Source: Bradyrhizobium sp. CCBAU 051011 (GTDB taxonomy: Bacteria; Pseudomonadota; Alphaproteobacteria; Rhizobiales; Xanthobacteraceae). Taken from it: a stretch of DNA of 64,000 bases. The position numbers and the translations under genes are program-made. This document shows positions 17,142 through 26,610 of this stretch, one piece after another; positions within the stretch are counted from its first letter, which is position 1; each line of letters starts with the position of its first letter. The notes beneath the pieces were generated by a model. It did not search any database. It saw only the letters and a program-made list of their open reading frames with translations, and had not been told where the DNA came from. Location of the stretch: contig NZ_CP022222.1 of assembly GCF_009930815.1 (NCBI RefSeq), forward strand, positions 4,258,501 through 4,322,500, read 5' to 3'.

Positions 17142-18331
17142 ACGTCAGGCCCGCCGATCCGCGAGGTCATACCGACAGCGAATTCCATTTCTCGGAGCAG
17201 CCGCAGCTGTCCGAGGAATTGCGGATGCTGCGCGAGCAGGTCCGCCGCTTTGTCGAGAAAGAGGTCATGCCGCATGGCGAACAGTGGGAGCGCGACGGCA
17301 AGATCCCGCGCGAGATCTACCGCCGCATGGGCGCCCTCGGCTTTCTCGGCATGCGCCACGCGGTCGAATATGGCGGCACCGATATGGGCCCGCTGGCGTC
17401 GATGGTGTGGGCGGAGGAGCTTGGCCGTTCGACCTTTGGCGGGTTCACCTCGTCAGTGCTCGTGCATACCGACATGTCGGCGGTCCACATCACCTTGCGC
17501 GGTACACCCGAGCAAAAGCAGAAATACCTGCCTGCGATCATCCGCGGCGAGACGATCTGCTCGATCGCGGTGACCGAGCCCGATGCGGGTTCCGATGTCG
17601 CCGGGCTGAAAACGCGGGCCCGCCGCGACGGCGATAGCTGGGTGATTAACGGCTCAAAAATGTTCATCACCAATGCGGTCTATGGCGATATCCTCATCGT
17701 TGCCGCGCGCACCGATCCCGCGGCCAAGGGGAGCCGTGGCATTTCGCTGTTCATTGTCGAGCGCACGACGCCGGGCATTTCGGTGACAAAACTCGACAAG
17801 CACGGCTGGCTTTGCTCCGACACCGCCGAGATCAGTTTTCAGGATGTCCGCATCCCCACCAGAAATCTGCTCGGCGAGGAGAACCGCGGCTTCTACGGCA
17901 TCATGGAGACCTTCGAGAACGAGCGGATCTGCATCGGCGGCATCTGCGCCGGCGAATCCGCCAAGGCGATCGAGCTCACCACCAATTATGTGAAGACCCG
18001 GCAGGCGTTCGGCGGTCCCTTGTGGAACCAGCAGGCGGTGCGGCTCAAGCTCGCGTCACTGGCAACCAAGGCCGCGGCCGCCCGGGCGCTGGCCTATCAT
18101 GCGGCGGAACTGGTGGAGGCCGGCAAGCCGTGTCCGCGCGAAGTGTCGATGGTGAAGGCGCTGTCGCCGGAAGTGCTGCACGAGGTCGTGCATGGTTGCC
18201 TGCAGCTGCACGGCGGCTCTGGCTTCATGCGGGGCACGCCGATCGAGCGGATGGTGCGCGATGCCCGGGTGCTGACGATCGGTGGCGGGGCGACGGAGGT
18301 GATGCTGGAAGAGGTTGCGAAGCGGATGTGA
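17138..18331 (+). CDS. Acyl-CoA dehydrogenase
   Basis: This encodes 397 residues with the usual FAD acyl-CoA dehydrogenase layout. The flavin-binding stretch is CSIAVTEPDAGSDVAG, then WVINGSKMFITNA, and the C-terminal RMVRDARVLTIGGGATEVM. The Glu usually found before GT in the C-terminal motif is a Gly here. A Glu in FENERICIGG of the middle helix may be the catalytic base, as in isovaleryl-CoA dehydrogenase-type enzymes. It overlaps the hydrolase gene by ATGA and ends the oxygenase operon. Confidence 0.92.
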   Translation: MNVRPADPRGHTDSEFHFSEQPQLSEELRMLREQVRRFVEKEVMPHGEQWERDGKIPREIYRRMGALGFLGMRHAVEYGGTDMGPLASMVWAEELGRSTFGGFTSSVLVHTDMSAVHITLRGTPEQKQKYLPAIIRGETICSIAVTEPDAGSDVAGLKTRARRDGDSWVINGSKMFITNAVYGDILIVAARTDPAAKGSRGISLFIVERTTPGISVTKLDKHGWLCSDTAEISFQDVRIPTRNLLGEENRGFYGIMETFENERICIGGICAGESAKAIELTTNYVKTRQAFGGPLWNQQAVRLKLASLATKAAAARALAYHAAELVEAGKPCPREVSMVKALSPEVLHEVVHGCLQLHGGSGFMRGTPIERMVRDARVLTIGGGATEVMLEEVAKRM

Positions 18332-18345
18332 GGGGGCTGTTGCTT

Positions 18346-18496
18346 CTCTCCCGCCTGCGGGCGTCGAGACGAGCGAAGCTCGCTCTTAGGTCGACGCGCT
18401 GGGCGCAGCGCAATTGCGCGCCAGAGCGCGGCGGGTGGGGGCTCTCACTTGGAAAACCCGTCGTGGGGATAGACCCCCCGCAAGCGGGAGAGGGGG
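18346..18496. repeat. Intergenic inverted repeat between convergent operons
   Basis: CTCTCCCGCCTGCGGG at 18346-18361 is matched on the opposite strand by CCCGCAAGCGGGAGAG at 18477-18492, with a GC-rich middle. I recall this ctctcccgc/gcgggagag element as a dispersed intergenic repeat in Bradyrhizobium-type genomes. It sits between two convergent operons, so it may also help end transcription from both sides. Confidence 0.6.
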
Positions 18497-18533
18497 CCGA
18501 CTGCCGTCGCGGCGGTCTGGCGGGATCTGACTC

Positions 18534-19694
18534 TCAATTCACCGGCTTGAAGCTCAGCGTCGAGAACTCGGACTGCATGATCTGCAGCTTCTGGTTTGAG
18601 AAGCGGACGCCGGGGCCGAAGCTGATTGGCGCCATGATGCCGGTTTCGACATTCTCGGTCTTTTCCAGTTCGGCAATGGTGCAGGCCCAGGTCGGCTGCT
18701 TGCCGCAGCGCTCGATGGCGGCAATCAGGACCTTGGCGGCGGCGTAGCCGGTCATGGAATAGCGGTTGATGCCCTTGATCTCGGCTTCCGGCAGTAGTTC
18801 CTTGGCTTTCTCGAGGAAAGCCTTGCCGGCGGCGCCTGCGAACGGTTCGACATAGTCGACGGCGTAGATGCCGTCGCCGGCCGGGCCCATCAGCTTCAGC
18901 ACCGGCTCGACCCGCCCGGGCCAGAAGATGCCGACCACCGGCTTGATGCTGAGCTTTTCGAGCTCCTTTATCATCGCGATGTTCTCGCCGATGATTCCAC
19001 CGGCGAGAAACACTTCGGCGCCGGAATCCTTCAGCTGCAGCATGTCGGACGAAAAGTCCTGCTGTCCCTTTTTGTAGTTACCGCTGTAGACCACATTGAG
19101 TTTCCTGGCCTTGACCACGGTATCAAAACCGTCGCGCACGGTGATGCCATAGTCGTCGTCCTGCGTGATCAGGCCCCATTTCTTGCCGGGGTTCTTCTCG
19201 GCGAGATAATTGACGAGATGGATGATGCCTTCCTCGTAGGATTGCCCGACGACGAACACGTTCTTTCGTGGCGGTTCCCAGAGGAATTTGACGGGCGCGA
19301 CGTCGATGACGGTGGGAATGCCGGCTTTCTCCAGCAGCGGCATCACGGCGATGGACTGTCCGGAGCCGGAGATGCCGAGCAGGGCAAACGCCTTGTCGAC
19401 ATCGGTCACTTTCTTGACGCCCTGGATGGTGCGGGCGGTGACGTAACCGTCGTCTTCCAGCACATACTTGATCTTGCGGCCGTTGATGCCGCCGGCGGCA
19501 TTGGCTTCCGCGATCGCGATCTTGTGGCCGATCGAGGCGGCGACCCCGAGCAGCGCCGGGGGGCCGGTCAGGGGTTCGACGTCGCCGATCACGATTTCGG
19601 TGTCGGTGATGCCGGGGTCGGCGGCCAGCGCCGGGGCGGTCGAGAGATACGCGCCCGCGAGCAACAGCGACGCGCTCGCCAGATATTTGATCAT
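18534..19694 (-). CDS. Branched-chain-amino-acid-type ABC transporter substrate-binding protein
   Basis: This encodes 386 residues with a Sec signal peptide (MIKYLASASLLLAGAYL, cleaved about after APALA). The mature protein starts DPGITDTEIVIGDVEPLTG, typical of periplasmic type I binding proteins of the LivK/HAAT family. It is the last gene of a seven-gene leftward unit with both permeases, both ATPases, an acyl-CoA ligase and an FAD oxidoreductase. Binding proteins in such catabolic units often take up aromatic acids, not amino acids. Confidence 0.92.
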   Translation of the reverse strand: MIKYLASASLLLAGAYLSTAPALAADPGITDTEIVIGDVEPLTGPPALLGVAASIGHKIAIAEANAAGGINGRKIKYVLEDDGYVTARTIQGVKKVTDVDKAFALLGISGSGQSIAVMPLLEKAGIPTVIDVAPVKFLWEPPRKNVFVVGQSYEEGIIHLVNYLAEKNPGKKWGLITQDDDYGITVRDGFDTVVKARKLNVVYSGNYKKGQQDFSSDMLQLKDSGAEVFLAGGIIGENIAMIKELEKLSIKPVVGIFWPGRVEPVLKLMGPAGDGIYAVDYVEPFAGAAGKAFLEKAKELLPEAEIKGINRYSMTGYAAAKVLIAAIERCGKQPTWACTIAELEKTENVETGIMAPISFGPGVRFSNQKLQIMQSEFSTLSFKPVN

Positions 19695-19727
19695 TGTTTC
19701 CTCCTCCTGTTCGATTTTCTTTTCTGG

Positions 19728-20774
19728 TTAGTAGCGAAGCGGCCAGTTCACCCACATTCGCCTGATGTCGTGCCAGGCGCCGACCAGACCGCGCGGCTGG
19801 AAGCGCAGGAACAGGATAATGACGAGGCCGTAGAGCATGCTCTTGAGCTCCTGCGCGCCGGTCGTGAACATGGCGTCCATCTGCGCGCTGAACAGACTGA
19901 AGACCAGCCGCGTCGCTTCCGGCAGCAGCACGATCAGGATGGTGCCGAGCACGGCGCCTAGCGCCGAGCCGAGACCGCCGACGATCAGGATCGCCAGCGC
20001 CTCGATCGAGAGCAGGAACGGAAAGCCTTCGACGCTGACGAAGGACAGGTAAATTCCGTACAGCGCGCCGGACAGGCCGGTGATGAAGGCGGAGGTGACG
20101 AAGGCGAACAGCTTGTAGGCGTGCAGATTGATGCCCATGACCCGGGCGGCGGTGTCGTTATCGCGGATCGCGACAAAGGCGCGGCCGACGCGGCTGCGGC
20201 GGATGTTGAGCGTGGCAAACAAAGTGAGGACTGCAAAGCCGAGGCAGAGCCAGGTAAAGGCGGCGTCGCTGTCGAAGCTGATGCCGAAGATCTCCGGTCG
20301 CTGCACCGAAATACCTCGAGCGCCGTTGGTCAGCCACCGCGCTTCCAGGATCACGGTGTTGATGATGAAGGAGAAGGCGAGCGTGGTGATGGCGAGATAA
20401 AGCCCCTTCAACCGCAGTGACGGCGCGCCGACGATGAGGCTCGCGAGTGCCGGCACCACGCCGGCGCCGAGGAAGCCGACCAGCGGGTGCATCTGGTATT
20501 TGGAAACCAGGATCGCGTAGGCATAGGCGCCGGTGACGAGGAAGCCGACATGGCCGAGCGAGATCAGGCCGGTGTAGCCGGCCAGGATGTTCAGCCCCAA
20601 CGCGCCGACGACAGTGATCAGGATGATCATCAGGAACGACAGCACGTAGGAGTTCAGCACAAAGGGCGCGGCGATCAGGCCTGCGACCAGCAGCGCCGAC
20701 CACAGCCATACCGGCGGGGAATCGACGAGGGTGACGAGTTCGCCGTAGGTCTGTTTGAAATCACCGGTGCGCAT
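19728..20774 (-). CDS. livM: Branched-chain-amino-acid-type ABC transporter permease LivM
   Basis: This encodes 348 residues with about nine hydrophobic helices. It has the LivM signature GYTGLISLGHVGFLVTGAY and the EAA-like loop AIRDNDTAARVMGINLHAYK. It pairs with the LivH-type permease four bases upstream to form the membrane channel. The C-terminus has RFQPRGLVGAW, usual for the family. Confidence 0.92.
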   Translation of the reverse strand: MRTGDFKQTYGELVTLVDSPPVWLWSALLVAGLIAAPFVLNSYVLSFLMIILITVVGALGLNILAGYTGLISLGHVGFLVTGAYAYAILVSKYQMHPLVGFLGAGVVPALASLIVGAPSLRLKGLYLAITTLAFSFIINTVILEARWLTNGARGISVQRPEIFGISFDSDAAFTWLCLGFAVLTLFATLNIRRSRVGRAFVAIRDNDTAARVMGINLHAYKLFAFVTSAFITGLSGALYGIYLSFVSVEGFPFLLSIEALAILIVGGLGSALGAVLGTILIVLLPEATRLVFSLFSAQMDAMFTTGAQELKSMLYGLVIILFLRFQPRGLVGAWHDIRRMWVNWPLRY

Positions 20775-20778
20775 CGCC

Positions 20779-21651
20779 CTAGACCCTCTCGATGTCGCGT
20801 TCGCCGAAGATGCCGAACGGGCGGACCATCAGCACCACGATGATCATGGCAAAGCCTGCGACCTCCTTCATGCCGGAGCCGATGTAGCCGCCCGCGAGGT
20901 TTTCGGTGATGCCGATCAGGAGGCCGCCGAGGCCGGATCCGAGCACGGCGTCGAGCCCGCCGAGGATGGTGGCCGGAAACGCCTTCAGCCCGAGCTGGAA
21001 CATCGCCGGCGACAGGTCATAGGACAGCGCAAAGAACACGCCGCCAATTCCGGCAATCACGGACGATGCGGCCCAGGCCAGCGCATGGACCTTGGTGGCG
21101 CTGATGCCCATCAGCAGCGCGGTACGGTCGTCGGCGGCGACGGCGCGCATGGCGACGCCGATCTTGCTGTAGCGGAAGAACGCCCAGATCGCGGCAAGCA
21201 GCACAAGGAGCGTGACGATGACGGCAATCTGGCCGGTGCGTACGCCGATCGGGCCGATCCGCACGATGCTGCGGCCGAAGCCCACGTCGAGGCCGTGCGG
21301 ATAGGCGTCCCAGATGAAATTGATCGACGAGCGCAGAATGACCGCAAGGCCAATGGTGACCATCACGGTGGCGAACACCGGCTCGCCCAGCATCGGCCGC
21401 ATCACGACGCGCTCGATGATCAGGCCGAGCACCACGGCGGCAAGGATGGCGCCGAGCGCCACCACGAACACATCGCCGCTGACCGTGGTCGAGATGGTCC
21501 AGGCGATATAGGCCGTGATCATGGTCATTTCGCCCTGCGCGAAATTGACCAGGCCCGTGGACTTGTAGATCACAGCAAAGCCCATCGCGATCAGGCCATA
21601 GATGGCGCCGATGGCGAGGCCTGAAATCAGCAGCTGCATGAAATACTGCAT
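20779..21651 (-). CDS. livH: Branched-chain-amino-acid-type ABC transporter permease LivH
   Basis: This encodes 290 residues with eight or so membrane helices. The family start LLISGLAIGAIYGLIAMG, the STGLVNFAQGEM motif and the EAA-like loop MRAVAADDRTALLMGI are clear. Its start overlaps the acyl-CoA ligase stop by one base, so import and CoA activation are translated together. Confidence 0.93.
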   Translation of the reverse strand: MQYFMQLLISGLAIGAIYGLIAMGFAVIYKSTGLVNFAQGEMTMITAYIAWTISTTVSGDVFVVALGAILAAVVLGLIIERVVMRPMLGEPVFATVMVTIGLAVILRSSINFIWDAYPHGLDVGFGRSIVRIGPIGVRTGQIAVIVTLLVLLAAIWAFFRYSKIGVAMRAVAADDRTALLMGISATKVHALAWAASSVIAGIGGVFFALSYDLSPAMFQLGLKAFPATILGGLDAVLGSGLGGLLIGITENLAGGYIGSGMKEVAGFAMIIVVLMVRPFGIFGERDIERV

Positions 21652-23588
21652 CAGATCTCCGCCTGGTAAATGATGGCGAGTTCACGCGCGAACTTCTTCT
21701 CGATCATGGCGCGGCGGACTTTTTGCGTGGCGGTCAGTTCGCCGTCGTCGTGGTCGAGTTCTTTCTCGAGAATCGCAAAGCGGCGGATGTTCTCGACGCG
21801 AGCGAAACGCTTGTTGGTCTCATTGACGATCCGCTCGACGAGGTCATGCACTTCGGGGAGTTGCGACAGCGACTTGTAATTGGTGTAGGGCAGCGCCTTG
21901 TCGCGGGCCCAGCGGCCGACATTGTCGAAATCGACCTGGATGATGGCGCCGAGATATTTTTTGGCCTCGCCGACCACGATCGCTTCCTTGATGAACTCGG
22001 AGTCCTTGAGCGCGTTCTCGATCTCGGAGGGCGCGATGTTCTTGCCGCCGGCGGTGATGATGATCGCCTTCTTGCGGTCGACCACGCTGATCTCGCCATT
22101 GTCCATGATCTCGACGATGTCGCCGGTGCGCAGCCAGCCACCCGGTTCGAGCGTGGCCGTCGATGCCTTGTCGTCGAGGAAATAGCCCTTGAAGACACCG
22201 GGGTTCTTCAGCAGGATTTCGCCGTCGGCGTCGAGCTTCCATTCGGTGTGGAGCAGGGGCAGGCCGCAGCCGCCGAGCCGGTGATGGCGGTCAGTCTGGA
22301 TGAAGGCGACGCCGCCGCTTTCGGTCAGGCCATAGCCTTGCGACACCGGGCGGCCGATGATGTCGAAGAAGCGCAGCGTCTCCGGTGAAATCGAGGCGCC
22401 GGCGCAGAGACGGTGGCGGCTGCGCGCGAGCCCGAGATGGCGCTGGATGTTGCGGAACAGGAAAATGTAGAGCAGTGCGTAAGCGATCTGGTCGAGCCGG
22501 GTGTCGCTGCCGTTCTGCCGCCGGTCCGACAATTTGCGGCCGAGTGCGAAACAGGCCTTCGCGAATGCCTGCCGCAGCCGGCCGCTCTCGCCGAGTCTGA
22601 ACAGGAAATTCTGCTGCAGCTTCTCGTAGATGCGGGGAACGCCGACGAAAAAGGTCGGCGCGATCTCGCGGATGTTGAGTGCGACGGTATCGATCGATTC
22701 CGCAAAGCTGACGGTGCCGCCCAGCACGAGCTGCATCACCTCGGAATAGCAGCGTTCAGCTACATGGCAGAGCGGCAGGTAGCACACCGATTCGAACGGC
22801 TTGTCCGATATCCCGACCGCCTCGGCATAGATATACGATGCATAGATCAGGTTGCGATGCGTCAGCATGGCGCCCTTGGGCGGACCTGTGGTGCCTGAGG
22901 TGTAGACGAGGATGCAGACATCGTCGGGCGAGGCCCGCGCAATCAGCCGGTCGAGCCTGCCATTGGCGTCGGGGTTTTCGTGTGCGTAACGCTTGCCGAG
23001 TTCGCAGAGCTTTTCGAACGACATCAATTGCGACTGGCCGTAATGCCGCAGGCCCTTCATGTCGACGCAGACGATGGCCTCCAGTGCCGGCAGGCCGTCA
23101 TTATTGGCGATGGCGTCCAGGACCTTGTCGGTCTGCTCCTGGTCGCCTGATATGATCACGCGCGCGCCTGAATGCCGGACGATATACTGCAGCTCGACCC
23201 ACGGATTGGTCGGATAGATGCCGACCGCGATAGCGCCGATCATCTGGGTGCCGAGATCGGCATAAAACCATTCCGGCGTATCCTCGCCCGCGATGGCGAC
23301 GCGGTCGCCGGGTTTTAACCCGAGCGACAGCAGGCCGAGCGCGACGGAACGCGCGGTCTCATAATAATGGTTCCAGGAATAGCGGTTCCAGATGCCAAAA
23401 TCCTTCTCGCGCAGTGCAAGCTTGTCGCCGTGCAGTTCAGCCCGCTTTTGCAGCAGTTGCGGAATGGTGATCGCGGCATTCTGCAGCGTGGACCGCAACG
23501 ACGCGGTGTCGGGGGCGGACGTGCTCTTGGCCGAATCCGCCTGCACGGTCGGATGCGCTGTTCGCATCGTGTCGAGGGTGGACATCAT
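21651..23588 (-). CDS. AMP-dependent acyl-CoA synthetase (long-chain type)
   Basis: This encodes 645 residues of the ANL superfamily. It shows the phosphate-binding loop YTSGTTGPPKGAMLTHRN, the adenine motif GYGLTESGG, the A8 hinge GEISVVDRKKAIIITAGGKN and a late Lys region (ALPYTNYKSL). The length matches the FadD15-like long-chain type that often lies inside liv-type operons in this group of bacteria. It probably activates the imported acid to its CoA ester. ATG 23588 overlaps the livG stop (ATGA); a second ATG follows directly. Confidence 0.92.
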   Translation of the reverse strand: MMSTLDTMRTAHPTVQADSAKSTSAPDTASLRSTLQNAAITIPQLLQKRAELHGDKLALREKDFGIWNRYSWNHYYETARSVALGLLSLGLKPGDRVAIAGEDTPEWFYADLGTQMIGAIAVGIYPTNPWVELQYIVRHSGARVIISGDQEQTDKVLDAIANNDGLPALEAIVCVDMKGLRHYGQSQLMSFEKLCELGKRYAHENPDANGRLDRLIARASPDDVCILVYTSGTTGPPKGAMLTHRNLIYASYIYAEAVGISDKPFESVCYLPLCHVAERCYSEVMQLVLGGTVSFAESIDTVALNIREIAPTFFVGVPRIYEKLQQNFLFRLGESGRLRQAFAKACFALGRKLSDRRQNGSDTRLDQIAYALLYIFLFRNIQRHLGLARSRHRLCAGASISPETLRFFDIIGRPVSQGYGLTESGGVAFIQTDRHHRLGGCGLPLLHTEWKLDADGEILLKNPGVFKGYFLDDKASTATLEPGGWLRTGDIVEIMDNGEISVVDRKKAIIITAGGKNIAPSEIENALKDSEFIKEAIVVGEAKKYLGAIIQVDFDNVGRWARDKALPYTNYKSLSQLPEVHDLVERIVNETNKRFARVENIRRFAILEKELDHDDGELTATQKVRRAMIEKKFARELAIIYQAEI

Positions 23589-24388
23589 GCACCCACCTTC
23601 GCAGGCACTTCCGCGCGATGGCCGCCGAGATAGGCTTCCGTGACGGCCGGATCGCAGCGCACTTCGGCGGGCGTGCCTTCGGCGATCTTGCGACCGAAAT
23701 TCAGGACGTGAACGCGGTCCGAGATGTCCATCACGATCCGCATCTCGTGCTCGATCATCAACACGGTGATGCCGAGCTGGTCGCGGATATCGAGCACGAA
23801 GCGGGCGATGTCCTCGGTCTCCTCCTGGTTCATGCCCGAGACCATTTCATCGAGCAGCAGCAGCTTCGGCTCGCAGGCGAGCGCCCGCGCCAGTTCGACG
23901 CGCTTCTGCTGGCCGTAGGACAGCGTGCCGACGATGGCGTCACGGATGTGCTCGATCTCGAGGAATTCAACGATGTGCTCGACGCGCTGGCGGGCCTCGA
24001 TTTCCTCCCGGCGGGTGCGGCCGAAGAAGATCACGGCATCGAGCACATTGGAACGCAGATGAGTGTGCCGGCCGGTCAGGATGTTCTCGACCACGGTGCC
24101 GTGCTTGAACAGCGCGAGATTCTGAAAGGTCCGTCCGATCCCGATAGCGGCAAAGCGCGAGGGGGAGACGGTCGCGAGATCGGTGCCGTCGAACAGGATG
24201 CGGCCGCCGCTTGGCCGCAGCACGCCGGAGATCATGTTGAACAGCGTGGTCTTGCCGGCGCCGTTCGGGCCGATCACGCTGCAAATTTCGCCTGCGGTGA
24301 CATCAAGGCTGACATCGGCGACCGCCTGCAGGCCGCCAAAACGCTTGGTGAGGTTTTTGACACTGAGCAAGGCGATCACGATAGCCAC
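23585..24388 (-). CDS. livG: ABC transporter ATP-binding protein LivG
   Basis: This encodes 267 residues of an ATPase subunit. It has Walker A GPNGAGKTTL, signature LSYGQQKRVELARAL, Walker B LLLLDEMVSG and the H-loop IEHEMR. A conserved C-terminal extension (GRKIAEGTPAEVRCDPAVTE) is typical of LivG. The GTG start at 24388 overlaps the end of livF by 13 bases; another GTG three codons in is possible. Confidence 0.93.
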   Translation of the reverse strand: MAIVIALLSVKNLTKRFGGLQAVADVSLDVTAGEICSVIGPNGAGKTTLFNMISGVLRPSGGRILFDGTDLATVSPSRFAAIGIGRTFQNLALFKHGTVVENILTGRHTHLRSNVLDAVIFFGRTRREEIEARQRVEHIVEFLEIEHIRDAIVGTLSYGQQKRVELARALACEPKLLLLDEMVSGMNQEETEDIARFVLDIRDQLGITVLMIEHEMRIVMDISDRVHVLNFGRKIAEGTPAEVRCDPAVTEAYLGGHRAEVPAKVGA

Positions 24389-25239
24389 CGTTTGCGCCGC
24401 TTGTAATGCTTGACATCGCGCAGGCTCTTTCGCCCCGAATTGGAAACGCCGAGATAGAACTCCTGCACGTCCTCGTTCGACGCCAGCTTCTGCGCCGTGC
24501 CGTCGAGCACGACGCGTCCGGTTTCCAGGATATAGGCGTAGTCGGCGATATCCAGCGCGCGCTGCGCGTTCTGCTCGACCAGCAGCACCGTCATCTTCAT
24601 CTCGTCGCGCAGCTTGGCGATTACCTCATAGATGCGGTCGATGATGAGGGGCGCGAGGCCCAGCGAGGGCTCATCGAGCGCCAGCAGCACGGGATCGGTC
24701 ATCAAGGCGCGCCCGATCGCGAGCATCTGCTGCTCGCCGCCGGACATGTAGCCGGCGATCTGGTCGCGCCGTTCGAACAGGCGCGGAAACAGCGTAAACA
24801 CCTTTTCGCGGTGCTCGCGCGCTTCCGCTGCGGTCTTGGTGTAACCGCCCATCTGCAGATTTTCGTCGATGGTCAGCGCCGGAAACACGCGGCGGCCTTC
24901 CGGCACCTGCACGATGCCGCGCCGAACCAGCTCATCAGGGGCGAGGCGGTGGATTTCCTCATTGCGGAAGCGGATCGAGCCATTCTCGATCACGCCTTCC
25001 TCGGTGTAGAGAATGCCGGACATCGCCTTGAGCAATGTCGACTTGCCGGCGCCGTTGGAGCCGAGCAGGGCGACGATGCCGCCTTCGGGCACGGCAATGC
25101 TGACGTCGCGGATCGCCTCGATGGCGTTGTCATAGACGACGCGGATGTTGCGGAATTCGAGCAGGCATGACGGATCGGGCGCGGCCTGCGCGCCGCTAAG
25201 ATTCGCCTGCGTCGGGATTGTTGTCGGTATCGCACTCAT
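24376..25239 (-). CDS. livF: ABC transporter ATP-binding protein LivF
   Basis: This encodes 287 residues. It shows Walker A GSNGAGKST, the YMSGGEQQMLAIGRAL signature, Walker B LLALDEPSLGL and the H-loop LLVEQNAQ. ATG 25239 is chosen because its ATGA overlaps the stop of the upstream FAD oxidoreductase; the open frame continues upstream inside that gene. About 25 residues precede the usual LivF start, and the C-terminus has a basic tail (KHYKRRKRW), both unusual and possibly lineage-specific. Confidence 0.92.
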   Translation of the reverse strand: MSAIPTTIPTQANLSGAQAAPDPSCLLEFRNIRVVYDNAIEAIRDVSIAVPEGGIVALLGSNGAGKSTLLKAMSGILYTEEGVIENGSIRFRNEEIHRLAPDELVRRGIVQVPEGRRVFPALTIDENLQMGGYTKTAAEAREHREKVFTLFPRLFERRDQIAGYMSGGEQQMLAIGRALMTDPVLLALDEPSLGLAPLIIDRIYEVIAKLRDEMKMTVLLVEQNAQRALDIADYAYILETGRVVLDGTAQKLASNEDVQEFYLGVSNSGRKSLRDVKHYKRRKRWLS

Positions 25240-26549
25240 ACCCGGCTCGATTGTGCCACGCGTGGCCGCTGCGCCAGGATCGCGTCGGTGACGATCTTTG
25301 CGGTTTCGGCACAAGCTTGCGTGCCGCCATTGCCGTATTGCTTGACGGCGTCGCCGACGCACCACAGTCCGTCAATGCCGGTCTCTCGCGGCAGGTCATA
25401 TCCGGCGCAGCTGCGCTGGGCCGCCCAGTCGTCGCGCATGACGCGGATCGACAGGATTTTGGCTTGGGCAAAATTCGGGAACTGCTCGCGCAGATCGGTC
25501 AGTGCGAGTTCGACCTCGACCTCGGAGTCGAAATCGCCGAGCGCCGGGATCGGAACGGCGTAGGCGACATAAAGATGCCAGCCGGGCGGTGCCAGTTCGG
25601 GGCAGGTTGCCGTGAGGTTCGCCATATTGCACAGCCGGCGGGTTTTGCCAAAGGTCACGATGCCGGGATGGGAGATCAGCGGTTCGCGGCTGGCGATATT
25701 GATGACGATGTTGGCGGCGGGCTTGAGCCCGCTGCGTACCTGCTCGACATAGGCGGGCGGGAAGGCGCCTTCGCCGCCAAGGGCCACGGTGGTCTTCGGA
25801 CCGGCATTGCTGATGACGAGATCGGTCTCGATCCGCACCCATTGGCCATCGCGTACAACGGTCACTCCATCGACGCGGCCCCCGGTGGTGTGAATTTGTG
25901 CCGCCGGCGTCGACAGCCAGATATCGCCATTCCGTTTGATGACGGCCCCGAGTGCATTCCAGACGCCGATCGTGCCTTGCGGGCAGAAGCCAAAACGCTT
26001 GAAGGCGCCCTTGCTGGTGAAATAGGTCAGGAAGGCGCGCGCTGGCAGCTCATTGGCGTTGCAGGCGAAGATCGCCGCGCAGAGGTTGCGGAAGATGGCA
26101 TGCACCGAGGCATTGCTGGTGTAGGTCTTGAGCCAGTCCTCGGTCGATTGCCGGCCGTCGGGAAGGTTGCCGGAGCGGGCGTCGGCGAATTTCTCCAGGA
26201 TGCGGGAGGCCTGCTTGGTCAGTTGGCCGAGCAGCAGTGACCAGCCGCCGCGCCCGACATCGATCAGCTTGCCGTCGATGAAGAAGGAACTGGCGGGCTC
26301 GGGGGTGCGGATATCGAGCGGCGCGCCGACGGTATTGAAGGTCTCCTCGAAGACACCGCCGAGTTCGATGGCGATGGCGCCGATATTGACGGTAAAGCCG
26401 TCGATCTCTTCGGTCGAGGCACGCCCGCCGAGCCGGTCCTTGTCGTCGACGACGAGGGTATGGAGCCCGGCATGGGACAGGCGAGCCGCGGCGCAAAGCC
26501 CGCCGGCACCGGCTCCGATCACGACAGCATCCGCCCTAATCACCGTCAT
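25236..26549 (-). CDS. FAD-dependent oxidoreductase (phytoene-desaturase-like fold)
   Basis: This encodes 437 residues. It shows the dinucleotide motif VVIGAGAGGLCAAARL, then DDKDRLGGRAST, and the C-terminal FAD motif GLWCVGDAVKQYGNGGTQA. The layout is that of the NAD(P)/FAD amine oxidase/phytoene dehydrogenase group. The reaction in this locus is unknown; it may desaturate or oxidise a ring or acyl intermediate. ATG 26549 has GGGAGGTGA directly upstream. It is the first gene of the leftward import/activation operon and divergent from a TetR gene. Confidence 0.88.
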   Translation of the reverse strand: MTVIRADAVVIGAGAGGLCAAARLSHAGLHTLVVDDKDRLGGRASTEEIDGFTVNIGAIAIELGGVFEETFNTVGAPLDIRTPEPASSFFIDGKLIDVGRGGWSLLLGQLTKQASRILEKFADARSGNLPDGRQSTEDWLKTYTSNASVHAIFRNLCAAIFACNANELPARAFLTYFTSKGAFKRFGFCPQGTIGVWNALGAVIKRNGDIWLSTPAAQIHTTGGRVDGVTVVRDGQWVRIETDLVISNAGPKTTVALGGEGAFPPAYVEQVRSGLKPAANIVINIASREPLISHPGIVTFGKTRRLCNMANLTATCPELAPPGWHLYVAYAVPIPALGDFDSEVEVELALTDLREQFPNFAQAKILSIRVMRDDWAAQRSCAGYDLPRETGIDGLWCVGDAVKQYGNGGTQACAETAKIVTDAILAQRPRVAQSSRV

Positions 26550-26610
26550 TTCACCTCCCAAAGCGCGCTGCACGGTTGGTCCGGGCTGTCCTTATTTAGA
26601 TCATTCTATT

